Made by a program: the position numbers and the translations under genes. This document shows positions 8,958-16,869 of a stretch of 64,000 nt of DNA, in pieces. The notes under the pieces are model-generated. The model did no database searches. It was not told the DNA's origin and saw only the letters and a list, made by a program, of their open reading frames with translations. Each line of letters begins with the position of its first letter. Positions within the stretch are counted from its first letter, which is position 1. This DNA is from Flavobacteriales bacterium. Lineage in GTDB: Bacteria > Bacteroidota > Bacteroidia > Flavobacteriales_F > PHOS-HE28. The stretch is taken from positions 1 through 64,000 of the forward strand of contig JAEUSY010000016.1 of NCBI GenBank assembly GCA_016788295.1, given 5' to 3'.

Positions 8958-9302
8958 TCAGCCTTGCTGACCGGTCGGTTCCTGGCCCTCGGTAGCCCGT
9001 CGGAAGTACAGTTTGCCTTCGAGCATTTCCTGAATGGCGAGGGCCGTGGGCTTGGGCATGCGCTCGTAGTGCTTGCTCACCTCGATCTGCTCGCGGTTCT
9101 CGTACACCTCCTCCAGGTTCTCACCACTAACGGCGAACTCCTCGAGCTTGGCGTTCAGTTCCTCCTTTACCTGGACACTGATCTGGTTGGCACGCTTGCC
9201 CATCAAGGCCACGGCCTCGTAAATGTTCCCCGTTTCCTTGTCGAGCAGGGATACATCGCGGGTGATGGTCGTCTTGGCTGCGCCGGTGCTTTTCATGGTC
9301 AT
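8958..9302 (-). CDS. rpoZ: DNA-directed RNA polymerase omega subunit, Bacteroidota type
   Basis: The 114-residue protein resembles the RpoZ/RpoK-like family found between bamD and coaBC in Bacteroidota. The core is the GNIYEAVALMGKRANQIS helix and the late ERMPKPTALAIQEML stretch. It stabilises the beta' subunit of RNA polymerase. The start ATG overlaps the bamD stop (ATGA, 9299-9302), indicating translational coupling. The C-terminal tail is Gln/Gly-rich and probably disordered. Confidence 0.88.
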   Translation of the reverse strand: MTMKSTGAAKTTITRDVSLLDKETGNIYEAVALMGKRANQISVQVKEELNAKLEEFAVSGENLEEVYENREQIEVSKHYERMPKPTALAIQEMLEGKLYFRRATEGQEPTGQQG

Positions 9303-10105
9303 TGTCCTTGTGGTGTGCTGGTCTTTTCGAGAATGGCGTTCAGTTCCTGATGGATCTTCTCGGCATCAGGCATCAGGCCGCTTTGCGGAAAAGCGTCGGC
9401 GAAATTACGGAATGAACGGATCGCTTCGAGCACACGTTCGCGCTTCTTGCTTTCCACGCTGTTCATCGCCAGTTCATGGTCCGAACGCAGGGTGAGCCAG
9501 AGGGCGTCCTCCCTATGCTTGGAATTGGGCCATTCGCGCATGAAACCTTTGAACGTGACGCTGGCCGCCTGGAAGTTGCGCATGTGGTAGTACTGGTAGG
9601 CGCTTTTCCAGCTCTTCAGCTCCAACTTATTGCGCAGCGCATCGATCAGCGTGTTGCAGCTGTCCTTCAGCGAAGTGTTGGGGTAGCGCACCATGAACAG
9701 TTGCAACTGGTCGATGGCGGTACGGGTATCGGCCTGGTCCAGTTCGTACTCGGGCGAGTTGCGGTAGAAACACATCGCCGTAAGGAAGGCGCACTCCTCG
9801 GCGTATTGGCTGCCGGGGAACGTACGAATGAAGTTGCCCAGGTAATACCCCCCGAGCGTGTAATCCTTCATCAGGTAATGCGACTTGGCATGCAGGTAGT
9901 TCACCTTTTCGGCATCGGCAAGGCCGCGCTTCACCATCACCAGTTCCTCGAACAACGGAATGGCACGGTCATAAGCGCCCTTGTTGTAATACGCCTCGGC
10001 CACCTCCATTTTGTAGTTGGCGTCGGTGCTCTTCAGTGCACGGTTGAAATCGCTGCAAGCGACCAGCACAAGTGCGAACAAAAGAAGAGGCAGGAGTTTC
10101 CGCAT
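9299..10105 (-). CDS. bamD: Outer membrane protein assembly factor BamD
   Basis: Lipoprotein of the BAM complex that helps insert beta-barrel proteins in the outer membrane. The chosen start gives MRKLLPLLLFALVLVACSD, a clean lipoprotein signal with the lipobox Cys at residue 16. An upstream ATG at 10216 would bury this signal and was rejected. The mature part is TPR-like (AYYNKGAYDRAIPLFEEL, NFIRTFPGSQYAEE, GFMREWPNSKHREDAL). It has 268 residues, in the normal range. It is first gene of the bamD-rpoZ-coaBC-porD operon, with TATCTTTG 16 bases upstream. Confidence 0.92.
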   Translation of the reverse strand: MRKLLPLLLFALVLVACSDFNRALKSTDANYKMEVAEAYYNKGAYDRAIPLFEELVMVKRGLADAEKVNYLHAKSHYLMKDYTLGGYYLGNFIRTFPGSQYAEECAFLTAMCFYRNSPEYELDQADTRTAIDQLQLFMVRYPNTSLKDSCNTLIDALRNKLELKSWKSAYQYYHMRNFQAASVTFKGFMREWPNSKHREDALWLTLRSDHELAMNSVESKKRERVLEAIRSFRNFADAFPQSGLMPDAEKIHQELNAILEKTSTPQGQ

Positions 10106-10120
10106 CGGACCGAAGGGCGG

Positions 10121-10128
10121 CAAAGATA
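10121..10128 (-). promoter_or_regulatory. -7-like box of the bamD operon
   Basis: TATCTTTG on the minus strand, 16 bases before the bamD ATG, is a perfect TAnnTTTG match. It supports the internal start at 10105. Confidence 0.55.
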
Positions 10129-10291
10129 GCTTCTTGGATATGATGCCTGACCTGTTGACAGCCAACGGACCACCGCCATTCCATGGTATCTCCCCCCGCA
10201 TACATTTGCCCAACATTTCATCCCAAGGCCGCTTGCGTTAGCGCTGGCCACCGGGCAGACAAGAACCAATAGGCGCATTGCCGCACAAGCC

Positions 10292-11536
10292 ATGAACGAC
10301 ATTTTCGACAAGCTCCGCAAGGACCTCGGCCACATCGGTCGCCACGCAAAGGACAGCCACGGTTATTTCAGTTTCCCCAAGCTCGAGGGCGAGCTGGGCG
10401 CGCACATGACCTTCCGTGGAAAGCCCGTGCTGGTGTGGAGCTTGAACAACTACCTGGGGCTGGCCAACCACCCCGAGGTGCGCAAGGTGGACGCCGAGGC
10501 CGCGGCCGCCTGGGGCATGGCCTACCCCATGGGTGCCCGTATGATGAGCGGACAGACCAAGTACCACGAGCAGTTGGAGGATGAGCTGAGCGAGTTCATG
10601 GGCAAGGAGGACACCTTCCTGCTGAACTACGGCTACCAGGGATGCATGAGCGCCATTGAGGCCCTGCTGAGCCGCCACGACGTGCTGGTGTACGATAGCG
10701 AGTGCCACGCCTGCATGATCGACGGGGCCCGCCTGCACATGGGCAAGCGTTTCGTGTTCCAGCACAACGACCTGAACAGCCTGGACAAGCAGCTGGAGAA
10801 CGCCCGCAAGGTGGTGGAGCAGACCGGCGGCGGCATCATGGTGATGACCGAAGGCGTGTTCGGCATGGCCGGCGACCAGGGCAAATTGAAGGAGATCGTG
10901 GAGCGCAAGGCGAAGTACAACTTCCGCCTCTTCGTGGACGATGCGCACGGCTTCGGCATGATGGGCCGCGACGGTCGTGGCACCGCCGACGCCCAGGGCG
11001 TGCAGGATGGCGTGGACGTGTACTTCGGCACCTTCGCCAAGGCCATGGCCACCATTGGCGCGTTCGTGAGCGGCCCCGAGGATGTGATCATGTTCCTGCG
11101 CTACAACATGCGCAGCCAGACCTTCGCCAAGAGCCTGCCCATGCCCATCGTCATCGGCGCCCTCAAGCGCTTGGAGATGATCCGCACACGCCCCGAGTTC
11201 GCCGAGAAGCTCTGGACCATCACCAAGGCCCTGCAGAACGGATTGCGCGAAGCCGGTCTCGATATCGGTGTCACCAACAGCTGCGTGACTCCCGTGATGA
11301 TGAAAGGCAGCATCCCCGAGGCCACCAACGTGGTGCTCGACCTGCGCGAGAACCACGGCATCTTCTGCAGCATTGTGGTATACCCCGTGGTGCCCAAGGA
11401 CACGATCCTACTGCGCCTCATCCCCACCGCGGCGCACAGCCTGGAGGATGTGGAGCGCACCATCAACAGCTTCAAGGAGGTGAAGAAGAAGCTGGAGGCC
11501 GGCGCCTACCGGGCCGACAAAGTGGCCGCGATGTAA
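10292..11536 (+). CDS. Alpha-oxoamine synthase family PLP enzyme, probable serine palmitoyltransferase
   Basis: PLP-dependent enzyme that condenses an amino acid with an acyl-CoA/acyl-ACP. The 414 residues have the family pattern: WSLNNYLGLANHPEV, the FVDDAHGFGMMG cofactor stretch (Asp and His) and the Schiff-base Lys250 in GTFAKAMATIG. GTFxK rather than TLxKA favours the serine palmitoyltransferase branch over biotin (BioF) or threonine (Kbl) enzymes. Bacteroidota commonly make sphingolipids or sulfonolipids with such an enzyme. The substrate (serine or cysteate) cannot be read from the sequence. It stands alone, with a terminator behind it and a TACATTTG box about 90 bases upstream. Confidence 0.8.
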   Translation: MNDIFDKLRKDLGHIGRHAKDSHGYFSFPKLEGELGAHMTFRGKPVLVWSLNNYLGLANHPEVRKVDAEAAAAWGMAYPMGARMMSGQTKYHEQLEDELSEFMGKEDTFLLNYGYQGCMSAIEALLSRHDVLVYDSECHACMIDGARLHMGKRFVFQHNDLNSLDKQLENARKVVEQTGGGIMVMTEGVFGMAGDQGKLKEIVERKAKYNFRLFVDDAHGFGMMGRDGRGTADAQGVQDGVDVYFGTFAKAMATIGAFVSGPEDVIMFLRYNMRSQTFAKSLPMPIVIGALKRLEMIRTRPEFAEKLWTITKALQNGLREAGLDIGVTNSCVTPVMMKGSIPEATNVVLDLRENHGIFCSIVVYPVVPKDTILLRLIPTAAHSLEDVERTINSFKEVKKKLEAGAYRADKVAAM

Positions 11537-11561
11537 GCGTCCGTTCAACGGAAGAACGAAG

Positions 11562-11586
11562 AGCCCTCCCATGCGGAGGGCTTTTT
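11562..11586 (+). terminator. Rho-independent terminator
   Basis: A GCCCTCC/GGAGGGC stem and a run of five T lie 25 bases after the stop of the PLP enzyme gene. Confidence 0.8.
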
Positions 11587-11630
11587 CGTCCCCCATGATC
11601 GCAGGTATCAATAGCCTCGGTGCTTGCCCC

Positions 11631-11638
11631 TACTTTCG
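11631..11638 (+). promoter_or_regulatory. -7-like box of the permease/kef operon
   Basis: TACTTTCG ends 6 bases before the ATG at 11645. The resulting transcript would be nearly leaderless. Confidence 0.45.
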
Positions 11639-11644
11639 TGACCC

Positions 11645-12691
11645 ATGCCCATCGCCGCTTCACCCCTGCTGCGCAACCTGCTCATTGCCCTGTGCATCGG
11701 CCTGCTGATGTACCTGGGGCGGTACATCCTGATCCCCTTGGGATACAGCCTGCTGGTGGCCTTGGTGCTGCACCCCTTGGTAGCGCGGTTGGAACGGCGT
11801 GGCACGCCGCGCTGGGCGGCCATTGGCGTGGGCTTGTTGGTGGTGGGCGCGCTGTTCGGCATACTCGCTGGCCTGCTCTTCTATCAACTGGACACCTTCC
11901 TGGCCAACCTGCCACAGCTCACGGGCGGTTCAAGCACAGGCTTCGGGGCCTTCTGGCAATGGGTGAACGAACAGGTGGCCAAGCTCGGCGAGGACCATCG
12001 CAACGACCTGTGGGGTCCCTTGTTGGACTCCGTACCCAGCCGCATGGCACCCTACATGGGCACCGCGCTCAGCGCCCTGTTCGGCATGCTGTTCAACCTC
12101 TTCATCATCCCGGTTTTCGCAGCGCTGTTGCTGTACAACCGGCGCACCTATGTGCAAGCCCTTACGGCGTTGGTGAGCCCGCAATGGCGACCACGACTGC
12201 CTGGACTGCTGCAGAACGTGGTGGGCAACTATGCGCGCTTCATCGTGGGCATGGTGCAGGTGTACCTCATCGTAGGCACGCTCAACAGCCTGGGCTTCCT
12301 GCTTCTGGGAGTGCCCAATGCCGTGCTCTTCGGCATGCTCACCGCACTCGCCACCATGATCCCTTACGCGGGCATCATCATCAGTTCGCTATTGCCCATC
12401 ACGCTGGCCTACACCACCACGGGAAGCCTGTGGATGCCCGTGGGCGTGATCTCCGTGCTGGCCGTGGTACAATACCTGGAGGCCAACCTCATCTTCCCCA
12501 AGGTGGTGGGCGGCAAGCTGGGGCTGAACACCATGGCCTCGCTGCTCATCATATTCGCGGGCGGACTGCTTTGGGGCGTGGCCGGCATGATCCTCTTCCT
12601 GCCCATGGCCAGCATACTGAAATTGGTAAGCGAGGAAGTGCCCGAGTGGCAGGCCCTGCGTTTGCTGCTGGGTGGCGAAGACAAGAACTGA
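11645..12691 (+). CDS. AI-2E family permease
   Basis: Integral inner-membrane protein of 348 residues with seven or eight hydrophobic segments: a pair near residues 8-42, one at 55-80, one near 140-165 and a C-terminal cluster at 205-330. The late motifs (VYLIVGTLNSLGFLLLGVP, MIPYAGIIISSLLP, LIFPKVVGGKLGLN) are those of the AI-2E/YdiK/PerM family. Family members export various small molecules or act as Na+/H+ antiporters; AI-2 transport itself should not be assumed. It is followed after 2 bases by the kefF-like gene, so it is probably co-transcribed with the kef pair. Confidence 0.9.
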   Translation: MPIAASPLLRNLLIALCIGLLMYLGRYILIPLGYSLLVALVLHPLVARLERRGTPRWAAIGVGLLVVGALFGILAGLLFYQLDTFLANLPQLTGGSSTGFGAFWQWVNEQVAKLGEDHRNDLWGPLLDSVPSRMAPYMGTALSALFGMLFNLFIIPVFAALLLYNRRTYVQALTALVSPQWRPRLPGLLQNVVGNYARFIVGMVQVYLIVGTLNSLGFLLLGVPNAVLFGMLTALATMIPYAGIIISSLLPITLAYTTTGSLWMPVGVISVLAVVQYLEANLIFPKVVGGKLGLNTMASLLIIFAGGLLWGVAGMILFLPMASILKLVSEEVPEWQALRLLLGGEDKN

Positions 12692-12693
12692 TC

Positions 12694-13290
12694 ATGCCAC
12701 GCATCCTCATCCTGTTCGCTCATCCGCGGTTGGAGAAGAGCCGCATCAACAAGGCCATGATCCGCCAGGTGCCCACGCACCGGGACATCACCTTCCGCGA
12801 CCTGTACGAACTGTACCCCGATTTCAACGTGGACATTGCCGCGGAACAGGCCCTGCTCGCTGCGCACGACATCGTGGTGCTGCACCATCCCTTCTATTGG
12901 TACAGTATGCCGCCCCTGCTGAAGCAATACATCGACCTGGTGTACGCCTTCGGTTGGGCCTACGGACCCGGCGGAACAGCGCTGAAGGGCAAGGCCCAGT
13001 TCCACGTGATCTCCACCGGTGGCGCGGAAGTGGCCTACACGCCCGATGGCTTCCATGGCCACACGCTTAAGGAGTTCATGCTCCCGCTGAAGCGCACCGC
13101 TACGCTCTGTGGCATGAGCTGGCTGCCACCCTACGTCGTGCATGGCACCAACCGTGTCAGCGATGCGGAACTGGAACAGGCCGCCCGCCACTACCATGAT
13201 GTCCTGCTGGCCTTGACGGATGGCCGTTTGGGCCTGCAGACCTTGACCGGGCTGGACCGCTTGGACATGATCACCATCCCCACCACCTGA
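12694..13290 (+). CDS. kefF: NAD(P)H-dependent quinone oxidoreductase, KefF-like
   Basis: The 198-residue flavodoxin-fold protein has an N-terminal ILILFAHPRLEKSRINKAM, a FMN-binding HHPFYWYSMPPLLKQYID and FGWAYGPGG, all typical of KefF/YwrO/MdaB-type reductases. It reduces quinones and electrophiles, and in E. coli it is also the ancillary subunit activating KefC. The next gene, 4 bases on, encodes a KefB/C antiporter, which supports the KefF assignment. The frame is open far upstream, but that part is a shadow of the permease; the ATG at 12694 gives the conserved MPRILILFAHP start. Confidence 0.87.
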   Translation: MPRILILFAHPRLEKSRINKAMIRQVPTHRDITFRDLYELYPDFNVDIAAEQALLAAHDIVVLHHPFYWYSMPPLLKQYIDLVYAFGWAYGPGGTALKGKAQFHVISTGGAEVAYTPDGFHGHTLKEFMLPLKRTATLCGMSWLPPYVVHGTNRVSDAELEQAARHYHDVLLALTDGRLGLQTLTGLDRLDMITIPTT

Positions 13291-13294
13291 GCAC

Positions 13295-15154
13295 ATGGCC
13301 AGTTTCCTCGCCGATGCTGTTGTTTACCTCGGTGCCGCCGTGGTATGCGTGCCCGTGGCCAAGCGGCTTGGTCTGGGCAGTGTGCTCGGCTACCTGCTCG
13401 CGGGCATAGTGATCGGTCCGTTCCTGCTGGGCTTCATTGGCGAAGAAGGCAAGGACATCATGCACTTCGCGGAGTTCGGGGTGGTGATGATGCTCTTCCT
13501 CGTGGGCCTTGAGTTGGAGCCCGCCCTGTTCTGGAAGATGCGCAAGCAGGTGCTCGGCCTGGGCAGTTCGCAACTGGTGCCCACGGCATTGGTGCTCGCC
13601 GCACTGGCGCTCTTGTTGGGCTTCACGTGGCAGGGCGCGGTGGCCGCGGGTCTCGCCTTCGCCATGAGCTCCACCGCCATTGCCCTGCAAAGCCTCAAGG
13701 AAAAAGGCCTCATGCACACCAGCGCCGGACAAGGCAGCTTCGCCGTGCTGCTGTTCCAGGACATTGCCGTGATCCCCATCCTGGCCCTGCTGCCCTTGCT
13801 GGCCACCACCAACGTGATCGCTGCGGATGGCGGGCATTGGATAGACACCCTGCCGGGCTGGCAACGCACACTGGCCGTGCTGGTGGCCGTGGGCGCGGTG
13901 GTGGCGCTGGGCCGCTACGTGGTGGTGCCCCTGCTGCGCGTGGTGGCCCGCACACGGCTGCGCGAACTGTTCGTGGCCTCGTCGCTGCTGCTGGTGGTGG
14001 GCATTGCATTGATGATGGAGACCGTGGGACTGAGCCCCGCCCTGGGCACCTTCCTTGCCGGTGTGGTGCTGGCCAACAGCGAATACAAGCACGAACTGGA
14101 GAGCGACCTTGATCCCTTCAAGGGCCTTTTGCTCGGGCTCTTCTTCATGGCCGTGGGCGCCTCCATCAACTTCGACCTCATCGCCGGCGCACCGGGCACC
14201 ATCATCGGCATCACGCTGCTGGTGATGCTGGTGAAGATGGTCCTGCTCCTGCTAATCGGTCGCCGCAGCGGCTTCGGCTTCGACCAGAACGTGCTCTTTG
14301 CCGTGGGGCTCGGGCAAGTGGGCGAGTTCGCCTTCGTGCTGCTCGCTTTCATTGCACAACTGGCCATACTGGATGCCCATTGGACCGACACCCTGATGGC
14401 CATCACGGCGCTGAGCATGACACTGACGCCATTGTTCATGCTGGTGAGTGAGAAGCTGATCCTGCCGCGCTTCGGCACGGTGCAGGCAGAGGAACGTCCC
14501 GCCGACGAAGTGGAAGTGCGGCACAAGGTGATCATCGCCGGCTTTGGGCATTTCGGCAGTACGCTCGGTCGCCTGTTGCGCGCCAACGGCGTGGAGGCCA
14601 CCATTCTGGACAACGACAGCGACCAGGTGGACCTGCTCCGGAAACTGGGCTTCAAAGTGTACTACGGCGATGCCACGCGCCACGACCTGCTGGAGGCCGC
14701 CGGGGCCCACGAGGCCGAGCTGCTGGTCTGCGCCATCGCGCCGGAGGCCGCACCGGCACTGGTGGAGACCGTGCACAAACACTTCCCCCACCTGAAGCTG
14801 CACGTGCGCAGTCGCAATCGAATGGACGCCTACGAGCTGATGGACCAGGGCGTGCTGCACATCCACCGCGAAACGCTCGACACCGCCATCCACATGGGCG
14901 TCTCCGTGCTGCAGGACCTGGGGATGCGCCACTACACCGCGCACCGCGCCGGACAGAACTTCCGCCGGTACGATGAAGCCGCGCTGAAGGAACTCGCGGC
15001 CAAACGCGGCGACAAGGTGGATTACATCACGAGCGTCCGCGAGAAGATCGCCGAGCAGGAGGAACTGCTTCGCAAGGACCTGCACCACGACCCCTCGCAC
15101 AGCGACCACGCCTGGGACAGCGAGGAGATGCGCGACGCGGCCAAGGGGCGGTGA
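13295..15154 (+). CDS. kefC: Monovalent cation:proton antiporter KefB/KefC type (CPA2)
   Basis: Potassium efflux antiporter of the inner membrane. The 619 residues contain about twelve membrane segments (1-385) with FGVVMMLFLVGLELEP and FAMSSTAIALQSL. A cytoplasmic TrkA-N/RCK domain follows from about 410, with the Rossmann motif IIAGFGHFG (Gly416) and acidic LDNDSDQ. In Gram-negative bacteria this family lowers cytoplasmic pH when electrophiles arrive, gated by glutathione or its adducts. Whether glutathione, bacillithiol or neither is the gate here cannot be told. The tail is His/Asp-rich. Confidence 0.93.
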   Translation: MASFLADAVVYLGAAVVCVPVAKRLGLGSVLGYLLAGIVIGPFLLGFIGEEGKDIMHFAEFGVVMMLFLVGLELEPALFWKMRKQVLGLGSSQLVPTALVLAALALLLGFTWQGAVAAGLAFAMSSTAIALQSLKEKGLMHTSAGQGSFAVLLFQDIAVIPILALLPLLATTNVIAADGGHWIDTLPGWQRTLAVLVAVGAVVALGRYVVVPLLRVVARTRLRELFVASSLLLVVGIALMMETVGLSPALGTFLAGVVLANSEYKHELESDLDPFKGLLLGLFFMAVGASINFDLIAGAPGTIIGITLLVMLVKMVLLLLIGRRSGFGFDQNVLFAVGLGQVGEFAFVLLAFIAQLAILDAHWTDTLMAITALSMTLTPLFMLVSEKLILPRFGTVQAEERPADEVEVRHKVIIAGFGHFGSTLGRLLRANGVEATILDNDSDQVDLLRKLGFKVYYGDATRHDLLEAAGAHEAELLVCAIAPEAAPALVETVHKHFPHLKLHVRSRNRMDAYELMDQGVLHIHRETLDTAIHMGVSVLQDLGMRHYTAHRAGQNFRRYDEAALKELAAKRGDKVDYITSVREKIAEQEELLRKDLHHDPSHSDHAWDSEEMRDAAKGR

Positions 15155-15209
15155 AGCAGCCGCTTGGTGTGAAAGGGTGTTGTTTATTTTCCATGGAAAC
15201 AAATTAACC

Positions 15210-15217
15210 TACCTTCG
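15210..15217 (+). promoter_or_regulatory. -7-like box of ygiD
   Basis: TACCTTCG lies 9 bases before the ygiD ATG, inside a locally AT-rich 40-base stretch after the KefC stop. Confidence 0.4.
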
Positions 15218-15226
15218 TGGTCGCAC

Positions 15227-16099
15227 ATGGACCGCCGCAAAGCCCTTCAACTCATGAGCATCGCCCCACTGGGAGCCGCATTCGGCCTGCGCGAACTGGG
15301 CCGTGCGGTGGCCGACCTGCCTTCCACCCCGCCCCTGCCGGTGCTCTTCCTGGGCCACGGCAGTCCCATGAACGCCATCGAGGACAACGAGTTCTCCCGC
15401 GGCTGGCAGGGCATCGGCAAAGACCTCCCCCGCCCCCACGCCATCCTGTGCATCAGCGCGCACTGGGAGACCCGCGGCACTTTCGTCACGGGCATGGAGA
15501 AGCCGCGCACCATCCACGACTTCGGCGGTTTCCCGCAGGCCCTGTTCGATGTGCAGTACCCCGCGCCCGGGAGCCCGACGCTGGCCGAACGGACGCAGCA
15601 GGCCGTCACCAGCACCCACATCGGCATCGACCACCAGTGGGGCCTGGACCATGGTGCGTGGAGCGTGATCATCCACCTCTTCCCGAAGGCCGATGTGCCC
15701 GTGGTGCAACTGAGCCTGGACCGCAGCCTGTCGCCGCAGCAACACTACGAGCTGGCGCGCGAGCTCGCCGTCCTGCGCCGCAAGGGCGTGCTCATCATCG
15801 GCAGCGGCAACATGGTGCACAACCTGGGCGTGATCGACTGGCGCAACCCCGAGGGCGGCTACGACTGGGCCATCGAGGCCAACAGCCGGATGAAGGAGCT
15901 GATCATGAACGAGGGCCACGCGCAACTGGCCGACTACACCCGGCAGGGCAAGGCCTTCCAACTGAGCATTCCCACGCCCGAACACTACCTGCCCCTGCTC
16001 TACGTGCTGGGCCTCAAGGACCGCAAAGAGCCCGTGTGCCTCTTCAACGACCGCACCGTGATGGGCAGCATCGCCATGACCAGCGTGAAGGTCGGTTAG
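15227..16099 (+). CDS. ygiD: 4,5-DOPA dioxygenase extradiol-like protein
   Basis: LigB-fold extradiol dioxygenase of 290 residues. Metal-ligand candidates are His in LFLGHGSPMNAI, His in CISAHWETRG and the late IIGSGNMVHNLG. E. coli YgiD opens the aromatic ring of L-DOPA in vitro, but its physiological substrate is unclear. The N-terminus, MDRRKALQLMSIAPLGAAF, has a twin-arginine followed by a hydrophobic stretch, so Tat export is possible. It follows the KefC gene after 72 bases and precedes a flavin reductase, suggesting a broader redox/electrophile neighbourhood. Confidence 0.87.
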   Translation: MDRRKALQLMSIAPLGAAFGLRELGRAVADLPSTPPLPVLFLGHGSPMNAIEDNEFSRGWQGIGKDLPRPHAILCISAHWETRGTFVTGMEKPRTIHDFGGFPQALFDVQYPAPGSPTLAERTQQAVTSTHIGIDHQWGLDHGAWSVIIHLFPKADVPVVQLSLDRSLSPQQHYELARELAVLRRKGVLIIGSGNMVHNLGVIDWRNPEGGYDWAIEANSRMKELIMNEGHAQLADYTRQGKAFQLSIPTPEHYLPLLYVLGLKDRKEPVCLFNDRTVMGSIAMTSVKVG

Positions 16100-16129
16100 G
16101 CCCGCACGCCACTTGAACACACCGAACCC

Positions 16130-16690
16130 ATGTCCCACATCGTCATCCTCTCCGCCAGCGTCCGCGACGGCCGCATGAGCCACCACGTAGCGCTGCACCT
16201 GCACCGCCACATCACCAGCAGCCCCGCCCATACTGCGGACCTGATCGACCTGGCCCAGCTGGACTTCCCGCTCTTCCACGAACGGCTCAAGTTCATGACC
16301 GCACCGCCGCCGGAGGTGGTGGCCTTTGCCGAACGCATCCGCAAGGCCGAGGGCGTCATCATCGTTTCGCCGGAATACAACGCCAGCTTCCCGGCGAGCC
16401 TGAAGAACGTGATCGACCTGCTCACCGAGGAGTGGAAGCGCAAGCCCGTGGCCCTGGTACCCGTGAGCGGCGGGGCCTTTGGTGGCGCGCAGGTCACCCT
16501 GCAACTGCTGGCCACGCTGTGGAAGATCCGGGCCTGGGTGATGACCGGCGCCATGCAGGTGCCCACGGTGAAGAACGCCTTCGATGAGCAGGGCGTGGCC
16601 GTGGAGGCCGAGGCCTGGGCCAAGCGCTGCGATGCCCTGCTGGCCGAGCTGGAGTGGGCCATGGAGGCCACCCGGCGGATGCAGGGGTGA
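16130..16690 (+). CDS. NADPH-dependent FMN reductase family protein
   Basis: The 186-residue flavodoxin-like reductase has an N-terminal SHIVILSASVRDGRMS FMN loop and a central VIIVSPEYNASFPASLKNVID. These are the classic signatures of the NADPH:FMN reductase/azoreductase family. The last 20 or so bases are duplicated exactly 939 bases downstream, and a rearranged second copy of its 3' region follows the stop. The gene end has therefore been a recombination point. The electron acceptor is unknown. Confidence 0.88.
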   Translation: MSHIVILSASVRDGRMSHHVALHLHRHITSSPAHTADLIDLAQLDFPLFHERLKFMTAPPPEVVAFAERIRKAEGVIIVSPEYNASFPASLKNVIDLLTEEWKRKPVALVPVSGGAFGGAQVTLQLLATLWKIRAWVMTGAMQVPTVKNAFDEQGVAVEAEAWAKRCDALLAELEWAMEATRRMQG

Positions 16691-16693
16691 GCG
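16668..16693 (+). repeat. Left copy of 26-bp direct repeat bounding an AT-rich island
   Basis: A 26-base sequence beginning CCACCCGGCGGATGCAGGGG covers the last codons and stop of the flavin reductase gene and three further bases. It occurs again without mismatch at 17607-17632. The flanking bases differ on both sides. Confidence 0.9.
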
Positions 16694-16743
16694 GGGCCAT
16701 GCAGGTCGGCCTGGGCCAAGCGCCGTGATGCGTGCTGAAGCTG
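16694..16743 (+). pseudogene. Collapsed second copy of flavin-reductase 3' region
   Basis: After the stop codon, GCCATGCAGGT and then GGCCTGGGCCAAGCGC, CGTGATGC and GCTGGA follow in the same order as in the reductase gene (at about 16550 and 16610-16650). The bases between are deleted and there are several substitutions. This looks like the remnant of a tandem paralogue. It has no coding capacity of its own. Confidence 0.55.
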
Positions 16744-16767
16744 GATGTCCCGTTATCTTGGCGGGAG

Positions 16768-16863
16768 ATGAGCGCAATAGGGTGCTTTGGGATTGCGGCT
16801 TTGGGTGCAGGCCTGTCTGCCTCAGCAGGGACTCCTGCGGAAGACCCTGCTGCTGGGCACTAG
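16768..16863 (+). CDS. Possible 31-residue signal-peptide-like ORF
   Basis: ATG at 16768 is preceded by a GGGAG ribosome-binding-like sequence and, 8 bases upstream, by TATCTTGG, close to a -7 box. The translation is hydrophobic and Ala/Gly-rich (SAIGCFGIAALGAGLSASAG), then PAEDPAAGH and a stop. It could be the 5' stub of a secreted protein whose remainder was lost when the island formed, or chance. It ends 6 bases before the next gene. Confidence 0.25.
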   Translation: MSAIGCFGIAALGAGLSASAGTPAEDPAAGH

Positions 16864-16869
16864 TTTCAA

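Noticed and set aside
10238-11356. 372-residue open frame on the minus strand opposite the PLP enzyme
   Set aside because: Val/His/Ala/Gln-rich shadow translation of a conserved gene; typical GC-rich antisense frame.
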